Below are positions 45,481 to 56,322 of a DNA stretch of 64,000 nt, piece by piece. The notes under the pieces are model-generated. The model ran no database searches. It was not told where the DNA came from and was given only the letters and a program-made list of their open reading frames with translations. The DNA is taken from contig CANTFK010000580.1 in NCBI GenBank assembly GCA_947646735.1, positions 124,001 to 188,000 on the forward strand. Direction: 5' to 3'. Made by a program: the position numbers and the translations under genes. The first letter of the stretch is position 1; every line of letters begins with the position of its first letter. This DNA is from Peronospora farinosa. Its lineage: Eukaryota; Oomycota; Peronosporomycetes; Peronosporales; Peronosporaceae.

Positions 45481-48400
45481 ATGACACCTCGGTTCGCCTC
45501 CCGTACAAGGTGACTGCTTGTGCATGTCGACGTCTCTTTTATTTCTCTAAGTACGTGGTATTGTGTCTCTGATCCATTTAGTAGCAAATATCGTACCGTG
45601 GAGTGCAAGTGTCTGCCTCGCGAGCAGACTTTTGACCAATTACAAATATCCATTGAGCACAATGTACTGGCTGCGTCCTCGTCTACTGTTGCCTTTATTC
45701 ACCAATCAAATAATAGCGGTGCAATTCAAATCAAGCCATTCCCTGAGACGGGCCACAAGTCTATTACCAACATTCCGACACTCGTCCATGCGCATCCAAC
45801 AGGACGCGTGACGGCACTGACGTTCTCTCCTTTTCATAATGACCTGTTATTGTCTGCAGGAGATGCTGTTGCTACTGTGAAGGTCTGGAAATTACCAAGC
45901 AAGGAGCCAATGAGACAAGATCTTGTGACACCTGTGACGGTCTTTCAACATGAGAAAACAATGGGGATTGTAGCAGGAATTATACCGCATCTATCGGCTG
46001 ACTCAGTGGTTGCAACGTACTCGAGACCAGGACCAGTGAGAATTTATGATTTGCAAGCGGAAACGTTGAGTTTTGAGGTCGCAGTGGACGAAGGTGCAGT
46101 GGTGAGCTCAGTGGCTTGGAATTGGGATGGTAGTGCAATGTTAGTGGCAACGCAGGATCAGGCAGTGAGGTTCTTGGACCCGAGATTGGATCAAACGTCG
46201 ACGCCTGTGATTGCAGCTGCTCATACTGGAAAAAGACATGTGAATGTGGTCTGGTGTGGACGAACGCAGCATTTTATCACGTGTGGAAGCGATCGGATGC
46301 TTGAACGAGAGATCAAATTGTGGGATTCGAGACAATTGGCAAAGTGTGTGCATCGAGAAAGATTGGACATGCGAGGTGTGGGCCAATTGTTTCCGTTGTA
46401 TGATGTGGATTTGAATCTGTTGTATGTGCTGAGGAAGGGAGATTATAGTGTAAAAATGTTTGAGATACGAGCTTCTAATGGACTTAGTGCACTGGATTAC
46501 ACTGCACTTAGCAACATGACACTTGCAGCAACGCTACTGCCCAAGTCGACATGTGATACAAACGTCTGCGAAATTGCACGGGTTCTGAATCTCAGCGCGA
46601 GCGGAAGCAGTGTTGGTGGTAGCTGCGAAGTTCTAAGCTACCGGATGCCTCGCAAAGAGGCGACGCATACGTTCCAAAGTGACTTGTACCCGGACACGTT
46701 AGCCACACAAGCTGCGATAACATCTCAAGAGTGGCAACAAGGACAGAATGCTGAGCCCAAGGTGCAGGCTGTGACCCCAACTGTGAAGCGGATTGAGGAC
46801 ATGAGCCGAAGTGTGTTTGGACAACCAACGGCAAGTGCATCTGCAGCATCGGGTTGGGGAGCGCCAGCTTCAAATGCTGGAACTGCAACCAATGGGTGGC
46901 AAGCATCAGGTTGGGGCCAAGCGTTATCGTCAACGGCGTCATCGATTACACCGTCAAAAACTGCATCTGATCTTAAGACAGGGTGGGGATCAAACGCAAG
47001 AAAGTGGAACGAATCTGAGCCTAAGACCCAAACGACCCCTGCGTTGTCGATACAATGGGGCACTTCTGCTCCTACCGATGCTACTGCTACGATACCAAAA
47101 CCTGGGGCAGCCCATATCTCATCGATATCTGCAACTTCTACTCCACCTTCTGTCACGACGGACGCATCTGAAGCATCAACGACGACGCCTGATGAATTAT
47201 CTTCTGACACTCTCGCTGCTACCACACCCAACGTGTCATCAAGTGGGACAGCTCAATCAACAATTGCAGATGTGATCAAGCTGTCGGACAAGGCACAGCG
47301 CCTCGGCGCCAAATACGGACATAAGCTGAAGTATGTGCAAGGCAAAGAAGCACCACGTAACGAGGTGTTTTACTTTGGTGACAAGCGTGTCGCATTTTTG
47401 ACGCAAGCATCGCCTGTGATTGCTGCAAACGCAACGTTTTGGGCAACACCCATTGCTGGTGCAGGTGGCCCCGTACTCGTGGAAACGCTTGGGGCGACTG
47501 GAAAGGCACAGCATGGCACTGTGCCAGTAATTAACGGACAGAAGGCTGAAGTGTCTACACTGGCATTCAATCCTTTCGCTGACAACGTGCTTGCGACCGG
47601 GTCAGCTGACTCAACTATTCAGCTTTGGTGTCTCCCGAAAACCGAGTTGAATACATCCAATGCACCGAGTAATCCTTCACTGACGCTGTCGGGGCACACG
47701 AAGGGCCTAAGGGCTCTTCAGTTTAACCCAACAGCGGCCGACGTCCTCTGCTCAACAAGTCACGATCTCTCACTGCGCTTTTGGGATATCGAGACGGGAC
47801 AGGAAAAAATATGTATGGAGGGCAAACTGGACGACATCACATGGAACATGGCTTTCAGTAATGACGGCGCTATGCTGGCTACTGCAAGCCGTGCTAAAAT
47901 TGTGCGTGTGTTTGACCCTCGCCAGCCTGAGCATGCGTTAGTTACTATGGGTTGTGGCCACGAGAGCAACAAACCACAGTTTGTTGCATGGGCAGACTCC
48001 GTGCGTTTGCTAACAGTTGGTGTTAATGAACGCAACGAGACGCAGGTCAGTTTCTGGGACTCGCGCAGCCTGCTGGAGCCACTAGGTGTGCCGGTGTTGG
48101 TAGAACCAACGGCTAGTGCGGCTAGCACCACGACGCCGATTCCATTATACGATGCTAGTTCGCACCTGCTCTTTCTTGTAGGCACAGGAAGTCGCCACAT
48201 TTGGAGTTATGAAGTTGACCCGGTCGCTGCAACCGTGCAAGCTAATCTGCCATTCCTGATGACCGGTACCGGCACCATCGGCGGCGTTTCGCTTCTTCCA
48301 AAGACCATGTGTAACGTTCGTGATGTCGAACTGGCGCGGTTGCTCGTGGCAACGCCCGACGTCGTAAAGCGAGTGACATTTTCTCTTCCGCGAGCACAGA

Positions 48401-48909
48401 AGCTGAAGGAGTTTTTCCAAGACGACGTCTTCGGCTTGGTTCCTAAGCAAGAACCATCAGTGACTGCCACACAGTGGTTCGCGGGCGAGTCTAGAGCTCC
48501 TGTGTACGAGTCCCTTCGACCTGACGGTACGTTACACATCGCTAGTAGATTGCTGATGTAGAGTTTGCTGACCCTTATCTTCCCATGTATCGTACGGTAG
48601 GCATGGCGCTGCTCTCGGAAAAGCGGAAAGACGCTGCACCAGAGCGTCCCAAGACTTTAGATTTCCAAGCCTGCAGGCGAGAGGAGGAGGAGAAAGCGCG
48701 CCAGAAGGCCGCCCAATTTGCTCGGCTCAGTGTAAGTAACTGCTGTTTTGACCTCGCACATTTTGTAGCTGATTTGGCATCTATTGTTGCCCGAGCCGCT
48801 GCAGACTCTTGCCACGCAGCCATCGCTGCATTCCACTCATCGATATCTAGCCAGTGCACCAACGCCTCAAACTGTAGAGGACGACAGTGACGATGACTGG
48901 GACGACTGA
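45481..48909 (+). CDS. CORO7: Coronin-7-like actin regulator (two beta-propellers, acidic Trp tail), 4 exons
   Basis: Exons 45481-45509, 45585-48526, 48601-48729 and 48851-48909 join in frame to 1,052 residues. The first exon gives MTPRFASRT; joined to SKYRTVECKC it forms the usual coronin start. Two coronin units follow, each with WD40 repeats and a coronin signature (TALTFSPFHNDLLLSAGD; STLAFNPFADNVLATGSAD). They are separated by a Ser/Thr linker (about 420-560) containing GWG motifs. The two small last exons encode a charged helix (RREEEEKARQKAAQF) and an acidic tail ending EDDSDDDWDD, the type that binds Arp2/3 in this family (human ends DEDEWD). Without the last introns the main frame stops early at 48561, so the splice call matters. 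Coronin-7 proteins act at Golgi and endosomal membranes. Confidence 0.93.
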
Positions 48910-49130
48910 AAAAAATAGCAGAGTAATAATTAATATGGGTTCTTGCAGTAAGAACCAAAGCCACGCCTGGACCACAGACCGGCAGTTTGATTATACTTAT
49001 AACTCCAGCCGCACAAACTTGCCCCTGTATCAATTTTCCCTGTTGCTGCTTCCATCCTCCTCAATAGATAACTTGCCAAAACTGGAAGCTGCCTTCGAAG
49101 CAGTTCAAGCACGTAGACATCGACACGCTG

Positions 49131-52100
49131 CTACCGTGCAAAACTCTCATAAAGTTGCCTGCAAACCCGCGTAAAGTACTTCGGTTCCTGTCTTGACACC
49201 AGCTCAATTTCCTTTACTATAGCATCACACGACACCTGCACGAAATAATTACGCGCACAAAGAAGCACCACACAATTAGCACTCTGCGCATTAAGAGCAA
49301 CTGTAGCTTGTAGACAAAAACATACCTGGCCGTGTGGCACCTGCACTGCCGTTTGGTAATCGGTATATGGGTACACTGGAAGAAGAGAGAATCCGACGCT
49401 GAACTGGACACACTCAGCGTCAATACGCGAAACCGCAGACGGCAACTTGAGGAAGTCAACCCAAAGCGCGCTATCTTCTTCATTGTAGCGCATAGCGAAA
49501 CGGGTCGACAGCTCACGCAGCTCCTTTAATAACCGGAAAGAGCGGTTGATGAAATGTTCCAGGATTTGCAGCTTTGACAACGTGTGTCCATAGTTTTGAT
49601 CTCCAAAATCGGATTCATCAGCAATTTGAGAAATGTAGTGAGGATCCAGTAGTAGCCGCTGAAGCACTAAAACTACGTCACTTTCATAAGGAAGGTACAT
49701 ACTTCGCTCCTTGTGCTTGAGTACTTCGTTTGTTTTGATCGACACGCACGTCTCTCCCATCAAAGAGGACCCCACATGGACATCCACACAGATCTCTACG
49801 TCAAACAACACGTCTTCGAATCGAGCACTTAACCGAAGAGCTGAAGCTGTCGCCTCACGAATTTTCCACACGCTCATGCTCTCCTGGATCGCAAGCATTT
49901 CCTCTGTCGCTAACACCTCCTGCTCAAAAAGCGATGCTGCTTCCGATGTCACTGGCTCCAGTTCTGCCGCCCGTCCCTCGAGAACATTTAAGCGACTTTG
50001 TAACACTGACTCCTCCAGCGACAGTGACGAACACTCCTTCTCCAGGTCTTTCACGGCAGTCGCGTATTCGTCATGGGCACCTTGTTGTTCTTCAATTGCA
50101 TCCAATAGTAGACCCATTTGTTCTTCACGATCAATCATCTCTTTTATAGCAGCCAGCTCATTTTGACGTCTCAATGTACCAGCAGATATACAATCTTTCA
50201 GCGACCTCACATCATTTGCCAGCAAATCTGCGCCGACGGACAAGCTACTGGCGAGTTGATTTTCCACCTGTGCCTGCAGCTGACACCAACCGGTTCGAGC
50301 CACCATCGCCTCGGTTGCATACAGCTCCTGAATAGCTTTCCGGCCTGCATCATCTAGGGTTCCCGGGCTAAAAACTGCTGGAGCCTTAATGCTCAGCAAG
50401 GAAGAAAGCTCTTCCGTCACAGCTATAGACCATGAAGACACGTCTCGAGTATGACGTTCAACCACCTTTGAGCATGTATCATACGCGCAAGCAAGCTTCA
50501 CATTCTTTGCATTGTCGGACGATTCAGCTTCCTCTTGGAAAAAGGCATCGTCCATCCCCACTAGTGCATTCTGTTCGTTCAAAGCAACGGATGCAAGAAG
50601 CTCTTCCATTGTAATCAAGTGAACAGGAAGTGCCTCGGGAGACGCTTCACGCTGGGAGTTGGCTTCACCATCCGTGCTAACTCGATCAAACTTGGCCTTC
50701 AAGTTAACATGGAGAGATTCGAGGTCGGCAGTATACTCTTCATCGCTCTCATTGAGATCGAGGCTCATCATACTCTGGCTTCGAGACGAAGTCATGGTTT
50801 CGTCTTTCTCTTGGATCGGATCCAGAGTGGCGTCTTGATCGTTCAACCTGAGGAAGGCACCACCAGTCAGGCTATCCTGACTATAAACCTCAACCTCGTT
50901 GGCCAAGTCACCCAATGACCCAGGAAGATCCTGATGGTCAGACTCTTGCACCGATTTGGTTAGCTCATACACGGATGATTCCGCAAGAAGATGACCTAAA
51001 CTAAACTCTGCAGTATCTTCATCACGAGGCTGACTCGCAGATAACATTGATTGCTTTCCCGTGGCGTCGCGGTCTAACATGTGCGAATAATCGCCCGTGA
51101 TCTCCATGTCCTCCCCGGTGTCCGAAGATGCTGACGAGTCTGCATAAGGCATGCGGCCTGTCTCTAGAACGTTGGTCGCCCGAGAAAAAGAATTGTTAGA
51201 TGGGGAAAGAGAGCTGGCAGATGAACTTTCATTGAGAGTAAACGACGTGGCCATGGCAGACACCACAGTCGGGGTTTGACGGGTAACGTTAATGGTCTGA
51301 CGCCTGCGTCGACGAGCTTCAGTCTGAGAATCAAGAGGACTGTAGCCCCGCATACTCTGCCGACGACGACGTTTTTCCGTCGTTTTCAGCCCCAGAAAAC
51401 TACTTCTTCGTGATTGGAGTAGATCAAAACCTGGCTTCTTGAGCTGTGTCGTCGTTAAGACACCGACTTTTATTGGCTCTTTCTCGTCAACTGAGTCAGC
51501 CTCATCAAGAATGGACGTGTTTAAAGACGTTTCTGCGTCATCGGATTCTTCCTCTGATGAGGCCGGTGACTCCAGCGGAAAAAGCCGCGAAGCATCCTTG
51601 GCCAACATGGGAGTCATTGACGTAGATGGCGACCCATGGTTAAACTCGGCACCTTGCGACGGGCCAAAATTGACAGACTTATTCGGCGTTGTCTGCACAG
51701 GATCCGCAGCATTCTTTCGCAACTTGCGTGCGCTCAGGATTCCTTTCAGTGAAGTCCTGATCTTCGGATCTCCTGGAGGAGGTGAAAACAACGAAGGCTT
51801 GGAAATGTTAGATGCTGGGAGCCTGTCAGAAGACCTCTGGTTGCTGTCACTTATTTCTTGCTGATCTTTAGCCTGGGATCCTAGCTTGGATTCCGCATGC
51901 AGAGGCGAGTCTAAATCCATAGACTCCATGGTCGGATCGTCGTTACAAGGTCGCACACGTTTCTCAGAGGCGTCTCCACAAACATCTAAGTCGTTAGCGC
52001 GCTTTCGTGACGATTCTTTCGCTGAGTCCTTATTCACAGCTGAAGGAGACCCCTGTGCACTAATCAATTCCAATAAACCATGTTCGTCAATGGTCTGTCG

Positions 52101-53333
52101 ACGATTATCCTTTTGTTTTAGCTGCGAAATGTCTTCCAGCATCACTAATGCGTCGCCTGGGTCGACTGTCGTCCGTCGCATAGAGTCGCCCATTGTTGGA
52201 TTCAACGATTCCTTGCCCTTGGGTTCCTTTGCTGGTAATGGCGACGTTCTGCTCTTAGCCACTTTCACTGGCGACGGCGACTTTTTGCGCGCAGAATCAT
52301 GTGACGAACTTGAGGGCTTCTTCCTCCTAACTTTCTTCGGCGAGTTATTGTTCTCCTTTGATGGTGGTGACACTTTCTTGTCTTTCGTCAGTTTTGATGG
52401 AGTCACTGTCTTCATCTTCCACACTCTTTTCTGCTCTAACGAACGGTCATCATCATCCAATTCGCTTTCCATCTCCAACGTTGAATTACTCAAACATCTC
52501 ATCTCTTTTTCCAGTGCTGAAACCACTGCCGCTGCCTCAGTCGGATCCAACGTCGTTCTTCTCTCCGTATCCTGCTCCAGTAAATTAGGAGCAAACATCA
52601 ATTCCGTAAAACTATCACTTGTATCAACCATCGACGTGCTTTTTCTCCGATCGTCCACACTCTGATCAGATGGCACTATCTTCTTTTTTGTCACTGATCT
52701 CGGTCGTTTACTCTTGGACCTCGTAGATCTCACAGGTGAGTCCTGTATATTGTCACTAAAATTCATCCGCCTCTTTACAGAGTCTCCAGCTATGTCCTTC
52801 CTTAATTCTTCCTCCTCCTTTTCTCTCCTCTCTGTTACATGCTGTAGTTCCAAACTATTTCTGCTCTTACATAAGCTCTTCTTCTGCTTTTTCTCTATAA
52901 CCTGTTGCCCCTCATCTCCAGCAGCACGTAGTACTGCTTTTAAAGTCTCCGGACTGACTGTATCTCTTCTAAAAACGGCCGCATTCAGTGTCTCTTCTTG
53001 TAATAGCATCGCCTTGGATGGCGACAGCGTACACTGTCTCTCTTCCTCACTCGACAGCGGCTCGTCTTCCTCTGTCTTGTGCTTCTGCTTCTGCTCCTGC
53101 CTGTTCTCTGTATTTTTTATACTCGTTTTCTGATTCTCTCTGGCGCTGGAAGACGCTGCATCTGATTCCGTCTCAGACGTCACAAGTGACGCGTTTAAAG
53201 CGTCGTTTTGCGCTCTATTGACGGCGATTTCGCCCAGAATTTCACACTGTAGTTGATCTTTAATGCTTTCTTCTTTTCGTATAGACGGTGCATACAGAGC
53301 GTACGCTGCGTCGGTGCCATTAGCGTCGGCCAT
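49131..53333 (-). CDS. KNL1: KNL1/Spc105-like kinetochore scaffold protein
   Basis: One long frame from ATG 53333 to 49131 with a probable 90-nt in-frame intron (49236-49325, GTATGT...GTGCAG); spliced length 1,370 residues. The C-terminal part matches KNL1 family ends: a coiled coil (about 1010-1160), an RWD-like region and a final segment in which FRLLKELRELSTRF, FSLLPVYPYTDY and CRQLYESF align with the end of vertebrate KNL1. Removing the intron improves that alignment. The N-terminal 900 residues are disordered and carry a recurring motif R-[RQ]-x-T-[LVI]-[SD]-[PE] at residues 99, 122, 258, 386 and 411, a MELT-like EDMEITGDYSH, and KSVNF, an RVxF-type PP1 site. KNL1 recruits the spindle checkpoint and PP1 to kinetochores. 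Assignment rests on architecture and motifs. Confidence 0.8.
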   Translation of the reverse strand: MADANGTDAAYALYAPSIRKEESIKDQLQCEILGEIAVNRAQNDALNASLVTSETESDAASSSARENQKTSIKNTENRQEQKQKHKTEEDEPLSSEEERQCTLSPSKAMLLQEETLNAAVFRRDTVSPETLKAVLRAAGDEGQQVIEKKQKKSLCKSRNSLELQHVTERREKEEEELRKDIAGDSVKRRMNFSDNIQDSPVRSTRSKSKRPRSVTKKKIVPSDQSVDDRRKSTSMVDTSDSFTELMFAPNLLEQDTERRTTLDPTEAAAVVSALEKEMRCLSNSTLEMESELDDDDRSLEQKRVWKMKTVTPSKLTKDKKVSPPSKENNNSPKKVRRKKPSSSSHDSARKKSPSPVKVAKSRTSPLPAKEPKGKESLNPTMGDSMRRTTVDPGDALVMLEDISQLKQKDNRRQTIDEHGLLELISAQGSPSAVNKDSAKESSRKRANDLDVCGDASEKRVRPCNDDPTMESMDLDSPLHAESKLGSQAKDQQEISDSNQRSSDRLPASNISKPSLFSPPPGDPKIRTSLKGILSARKLRKNAADPVQTTPNKSVNFGPSQGAEFNHGSPSTSMTPMLAKDASRLFPLESPASSEEESDDAETSLNTSILDEADSVDEKEPIKVGVLTTTQLKKPGFDLLQSRRSSFLGLKTTEKRRRRQSMRGYSPLDSQTEARRRRRQTINVTRQTPTVVSAMATSFTLNESSSASSLSPSNNSFSRATNVLETGRMPYADSSASSDTGEDMEITGDYSHMLDRDATGKQSMLSASQPRDEDTAEFSLGHLLAESSVYELTKSVQESDHQDLPGSLGDLANEVEVYSQDSLTGGAFLRLNDQDATLDPIQEKDETMTSSRSQSMMSLDLNESDEEYTADLESLHVNLKAKFDRVSTDGEANSQREASPEALPVHLITMEELLASVALNEQNALVGMDDAFFQEEAESSDNAKNVKLACAYDTCSKVVERHTRDVSSWSIAVTEELSSLLSIKAPAVFSPGTLDDAGRKAIQELYATEAMVARTGWCQLQAQVENQLASSLSVGADLLANDVRSLKDCISAGTLRRQNELAAIKEMIDREEQMGLLLDAIEEQQGAHDEYATAVKDLEKECSSLSLEESVLQSRLNVLEGRAAELEPVTSEAASLFEQEVLATEEMLAIQESMSVWKIREATASALRLSARFEDVLFDVEICVDVHVGSSLMGETCVSIKTNEVLKHKERSMYLPYESDVVLVLQRLLLDPHYISQIADESDFGDQNYGHTLSKLQILEHFINRSFRLLKELRELSTRFAMRYNEEDSALWVDFLKLPSAVSRIDAECVQFSVGFSLLPVYPYTDYQTAVQVPHGQVCFCLQATVALNAQSANCVVLLCARNYFVQVSCDAIVKEIELVSRQEPKYFTRVCRQLYESFAR
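49236..49325 (-). other. Probable in-frame intron of the KNL1-like gene
   Basis: Minus-strand GTATGT at 49325-49320 and TTTCGTGCAG ending at 49236 delimit 90 nt (divisible by three, no stop). The encoded 30 residues are Cys-rich and unlike the flanks. Removing them joins VPHGQ to VSCDAIVKEI, which fits the family. Confidence 0.75.
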
Positions 53334-53566
53334 GGGAGCGATGCGGACCTGGAGCGCGGTCTTGACCGCTTGTTGAAATTCGAAAAACCTCGAAAGGAGA
53401 GTAAAACCTTAAATGGATATGGGTGGAAAGATGATGTACCGGTACATGAATTTGTTGCTACTGGGTTGGTAATGTGGTGTACACAATGTAGCTATCTTGT
53501 TAAAGCACTGGCTGTGCTTTCATGTGCTATACTTGAACGGACATTAACTTGCAGAGAGAGAGCACG
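53334..53566. promoter_or_regulatory. Divergent intergenic region between KNL1-like and DEAD-box genes
   Basis: The 233 bp between the two start codons must hold both promoters. I see no TATA box or clear initiator match close to either ATG. Confidence 0.4.
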
Positions 53567-55264
53567 ATGACGGACATTAGGGACGCTAAACACAAGCGTA
53601 AGACCGAGAAGAAGATGAAGAAAGCTGTACGTAAGACTACAGAAGTTGCTGCAACGAAGAATACAGAAACGAAGCAGCAGAACTCTTCCAAGATGGACAA
53701 GAAACGCAGTAAGAAACACAAACGCACTCGTGAAGAGACTGAGACGCCTGTTGAGAGCTCTGTTGAGATGAAAAAGCCTATGAAAGAGAAGAAGAACAAG
53801 AACAAGAAGAAGCACAAGAAAAATGAAGATGAAACGCGAGATACGGACTTCTCGGAGGGTCCGTACCAGCAGCCAGCGGCCAAGGACGGCAGCTTCAAGA
53901 AGTCCTTCTACATGGAAGGCAAGGACACGGCTAAAATGACCAACGAGGAGGTCTCGAGTTTTCATCAAGCCAATCAGATGATCCTCAGTGGTAACAACTG
54001 CCTCTACCGTCCTGTACTGAGCTTTGACGACGTCACGTTCGAGTCCAAGTTCATGAAGACTACTAAAGGTTTCGACACACCTACGCCAATCCAGAGCCAA
54101 TGCTGGCCTATTCTAGCTTCGGGACGTGATATTATTGGTATCGCCGAGACGGGATCGGGAAAGACATTGGCATTTGCCATCCCTGGTCTGATCCACATTG
54201 CTGCTCAGCCAGAGGTGTCGCCTAAATTTCCTGGTCCGCGCATGCTCGTTGTGGCACCTACACGCGAACTCGCAATGCAGAGTTCGGCAGTGATTTCAGA
54301 GGCTGGTAAGAAATGTGGACTTAAGAGCATCTGCATTTACGGAGGTGTGCCCAAGCAGATGCAGAAGAAGGCGCTGCGAGACGGCGTGCACGTCGTGGTG
54401 GCCACACCCGGTCGTCTGAAAGATCTGATTGAAGAACGCTCGTGCAATTTGTCTAAGGTTTCGTTTGTGGTGCTTGACGAGGCTGATCGTATGCTTGACG
54501 AGGGTTTTGAGAAGGACATCCGCGCCATTATCGGCGGTACCCACCCGGAACGCCAAATTGCCATGTTCAGCGCGACGTGGCCTCAGTCCATTCAGAAACT
54601 AGCCCATGAATTTCTTACGGATCCCGTCAAAGTAACAATTGGCTCAGACGAACTTGCTGCCAGTCACAACGTCACGCAAATTGTTGAAGTCATCGACGAC
54701 CGTGCTCGTGATGCCCGTGCCCACGCTTTGCTGCAGAAATACCATTCGAGCCGCAAGAACCGCATCCTGTTGTTTGTGCTCTACAAAAAGGAAGCCGATC
54801 GTGTTGAACGTATGTTACAACAACGTGGATGGCACTGTGTAGCCATTCACGGCGACCGTAATCAACACCAGCGTTCTGAGGCCGTTGAACAGTTCAAGTC
54901 TGGCAAGGTGCCTCTGCTGATCGCTACGGATGTCGCAGCTCGTGGCCTTGATATCCCTGGCGTCGAATACGTTCTGAACTATTCATTTCCGCTGACAATT
55001 GAGGATTACGTGCACCGAATTGGCCGCACAGGCCGTGGTGGTAACAAGGGAATTTCTCACACGTTCTTCACCGCCAATGACAAACCGCGTGCCGGTGAGC
55101 TGGTGAACCTGCTGCGCGAAAGCAACCAGGAGGTGCCAGATGATCTGACCAAGTTTGGTACGCATGTCAAAAAGAAAGAGCACAAGATGTACGGCGCTTT
55201 TGCTAAGAACATCGACGTCACCAAGAAGGCGACCAAGATTACCTTTGACGATGATGACGAGTAA
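53567..55264 (+). CDS. DEAD-box RNA helicase (Dbp3/RH5-like)
   Basis: Single exon, 565 residues from ATG at 53567 (the frame upstream of it has no ATG). A lysine-rich N-terminus (1-90, KKxK repeats) suggests nucleolar targeting. Helicase motifs follow in order: Q-motif GFDTPTPIQ, AETGSGKT (193-200), PTRELAMQ, TPGRL, DEAD (304-307), SAT (335-337), ARGLDIPGV and HRIGRTGRGG. Size and basic start fit Dbp3 / plant RH5, which act in 60S ribosomal subunit maturation. The C-terminus ends acidic (TFDDDDE). It lies head-to-head with the KNL1-like gene. Confidence 0.93.
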   Translation: MTDIRDAKHKRKTEKKMKKAVRKTTEVAATKNTETKQQNSSKMDKKRSKKHKRTREETETPVESSVEMKKPMKEKKNKNKKKHKKNEDETRDTDFSEGPYQQPAAKDGSFKKSFYMEGKDTAKMTNEEVSSFHQANQMILSGNNCLYRPVLSFDDVTFESKFMKTTKGFDTPTPIQSQCWPILASGRDIIGIAETGSGKTLAFAIPGLIHIAAQPEVSPKFPGPRMLVVAPTRELAMQSSAVISEAGKKCGLKSICIYGGVPKQMQKKALRDGVHVVVATPGRLKDLIEERSCNLSKVSFVVLDEADRMLDEGFEKDIRAIIGGTHPERQIAMFSATWPQSIQKLAHEFLTDPVKVTIGSDELAASHNVTQIVEVIDDRARDARAHALLQKYHSSRKNRILLFVLYKKEADRVERMLQQRGWHCVAIHGDRNQHQRSEAVEQFKSGKVPLLIATDVAARGLDIPGVEYVLNYSFPLTIEDYVHRIGRTGRGGNKGISHTFFTANDKPRAGELVNLLRESNQEVPDDLTKFGTHVKKKEHKMYGAFAKNIDVTKKATKITFDDDDE

Positions 55265-55463
55265 GTTGTACAATGATTGTGAGATATTGTCGCTGTTACT
55301 AGGTTAGGTTCCAGGTGGAGGGAGATACTTCCTGTAGTCTTTAGATTGCTTCCATAAGTTGCGTTGCGTGGGAACATGCAGCCTTTGTATTGCACCTTCT
55401 TTTGTTGCACGTCTTCCGTGAACTACCTGAAGAAACAGAGAAACCATGCCTTCCATCAGCTCG

Positions 55464-56287
55464 TTATTGGCCGTCATCACTAGAATAGCCTTCAATCAGC
55501 AGTGCTGTTGTAGGTGACTTGGACAAAGGCCTTGAGTCGATGCCTTCTTGTTTCTGCTTGTCGATTGGTTTGCAAGTGTCGCTTTCAGCATCACTTTGAG
55601 TCACGCTTGACATCTTTTTCAGCTTCTTCACCTTCGTCGTGTGCTTCTTCTCCGTCATGTCCTTCCTCTTCTTGGCCTTGACTACCACAACCACCTTTTT
55701 TTCAGAAGACAACACGGGCTTTTTCCCTGCAATTACAGGAATCTCCAGCATCGTCGGCTTCTGCGTCTGTACTTTCGAAGCATTCGAGCGAAACGTCTGC
55801 AGCGCTGCGTATATACCGTCAATAGAGATAACCCGAGACATGTAATACACAAAAGACCTTACCAGAGAGACGTGCCATGTGCTCTTTCCGCTTGGCCTCT
55901 TGCTCCAATAGCGTCTGTTCTACCAAATACAAGCGATCCGACGGATCCAGCAATCCCCGACCACCTCCGAGTCCTGCGTTTTCCTCCTTAGCAACCATTT
56001 GTCGTTCTTCTTTCGTTGACGTACTCACTTCTTTAAATTCTGTACGAGAAGTTGGTCCACCACCACTCATGACTAGTCGCCGTAGTGCATCTGAATCTTG
56101 ATTAGCAGGATGCCATGACGGAACGTCCATCGGATGGATTGTGGATACTTTGGAAATGGGTGCACATCACGTTATCCTGTTAGAATTGATATGAAGAGGT
56201 AAACAATATACAGTACTTACACGTCGTATTGATCTCAATAGATTTAATACCCTGTTGAATTTGGTATCTCAGATCATCGTACGACAT
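55464..56287 (-). CDS. Uncharacterised 230-residue protein, 3 exons
   Basis: Exons (minus) 56287-56221, 56147-55863 and 55804-55464 join in frame at GT-AG junctions. The N-terminus is MSYDDLRYQIQQGIKSIEIN, then a Trp-containing segment (MDVPSWHPANQDSDALRRL), a Gly-rich stretch with RGLLDPSDRLYLVEQTLLEQ, a charged helix (EAKRKEHMARLS) and a Lys-rich, Val-rich tail ending EGYSSDDGQ. I do not recognise the family. The basic tail suggests a nuclear or nucleolar protein. Its start is 35 bp from the start of the S33 peptidase gene. The second exon boundary (acceptor after TTTCCAAAG) is the least certain. Confidence 0.75.
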
Positions 56288-56299
56288 CACAAGCACCTG

Positions 56300-56306
56300 C
56301 CATTCC
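56300..56306 (+). promoter_or_regulatory. Candidate oomycete initiator upstream of the S33 peptidase
   Basis: CCATTCC matches YCAYTYY, lies 16 bp before the ATG at 56323 and is followed by TCCTTT. It sits inside the 35-bp gap between two divergent start codons. Confidence 0.5.
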
Positions 56307-56322
56307 TCCTTTACTCTTGACA

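Noticed and set aside
48585..48890. Separate 101-codon gene downstream of coronin-7
   Set aside because: Its useful part is the terminal exon of coronin-7; reading through its end ignores the intron at 48730-48850.
51886..52665. Plus-strand open frame of 259 codons, Ser/Leu-rich
   Set aside because: It is the antisense shadow of the KNL1-like gene, whose disordered region is rich in Lys, Glu and Ser codons.
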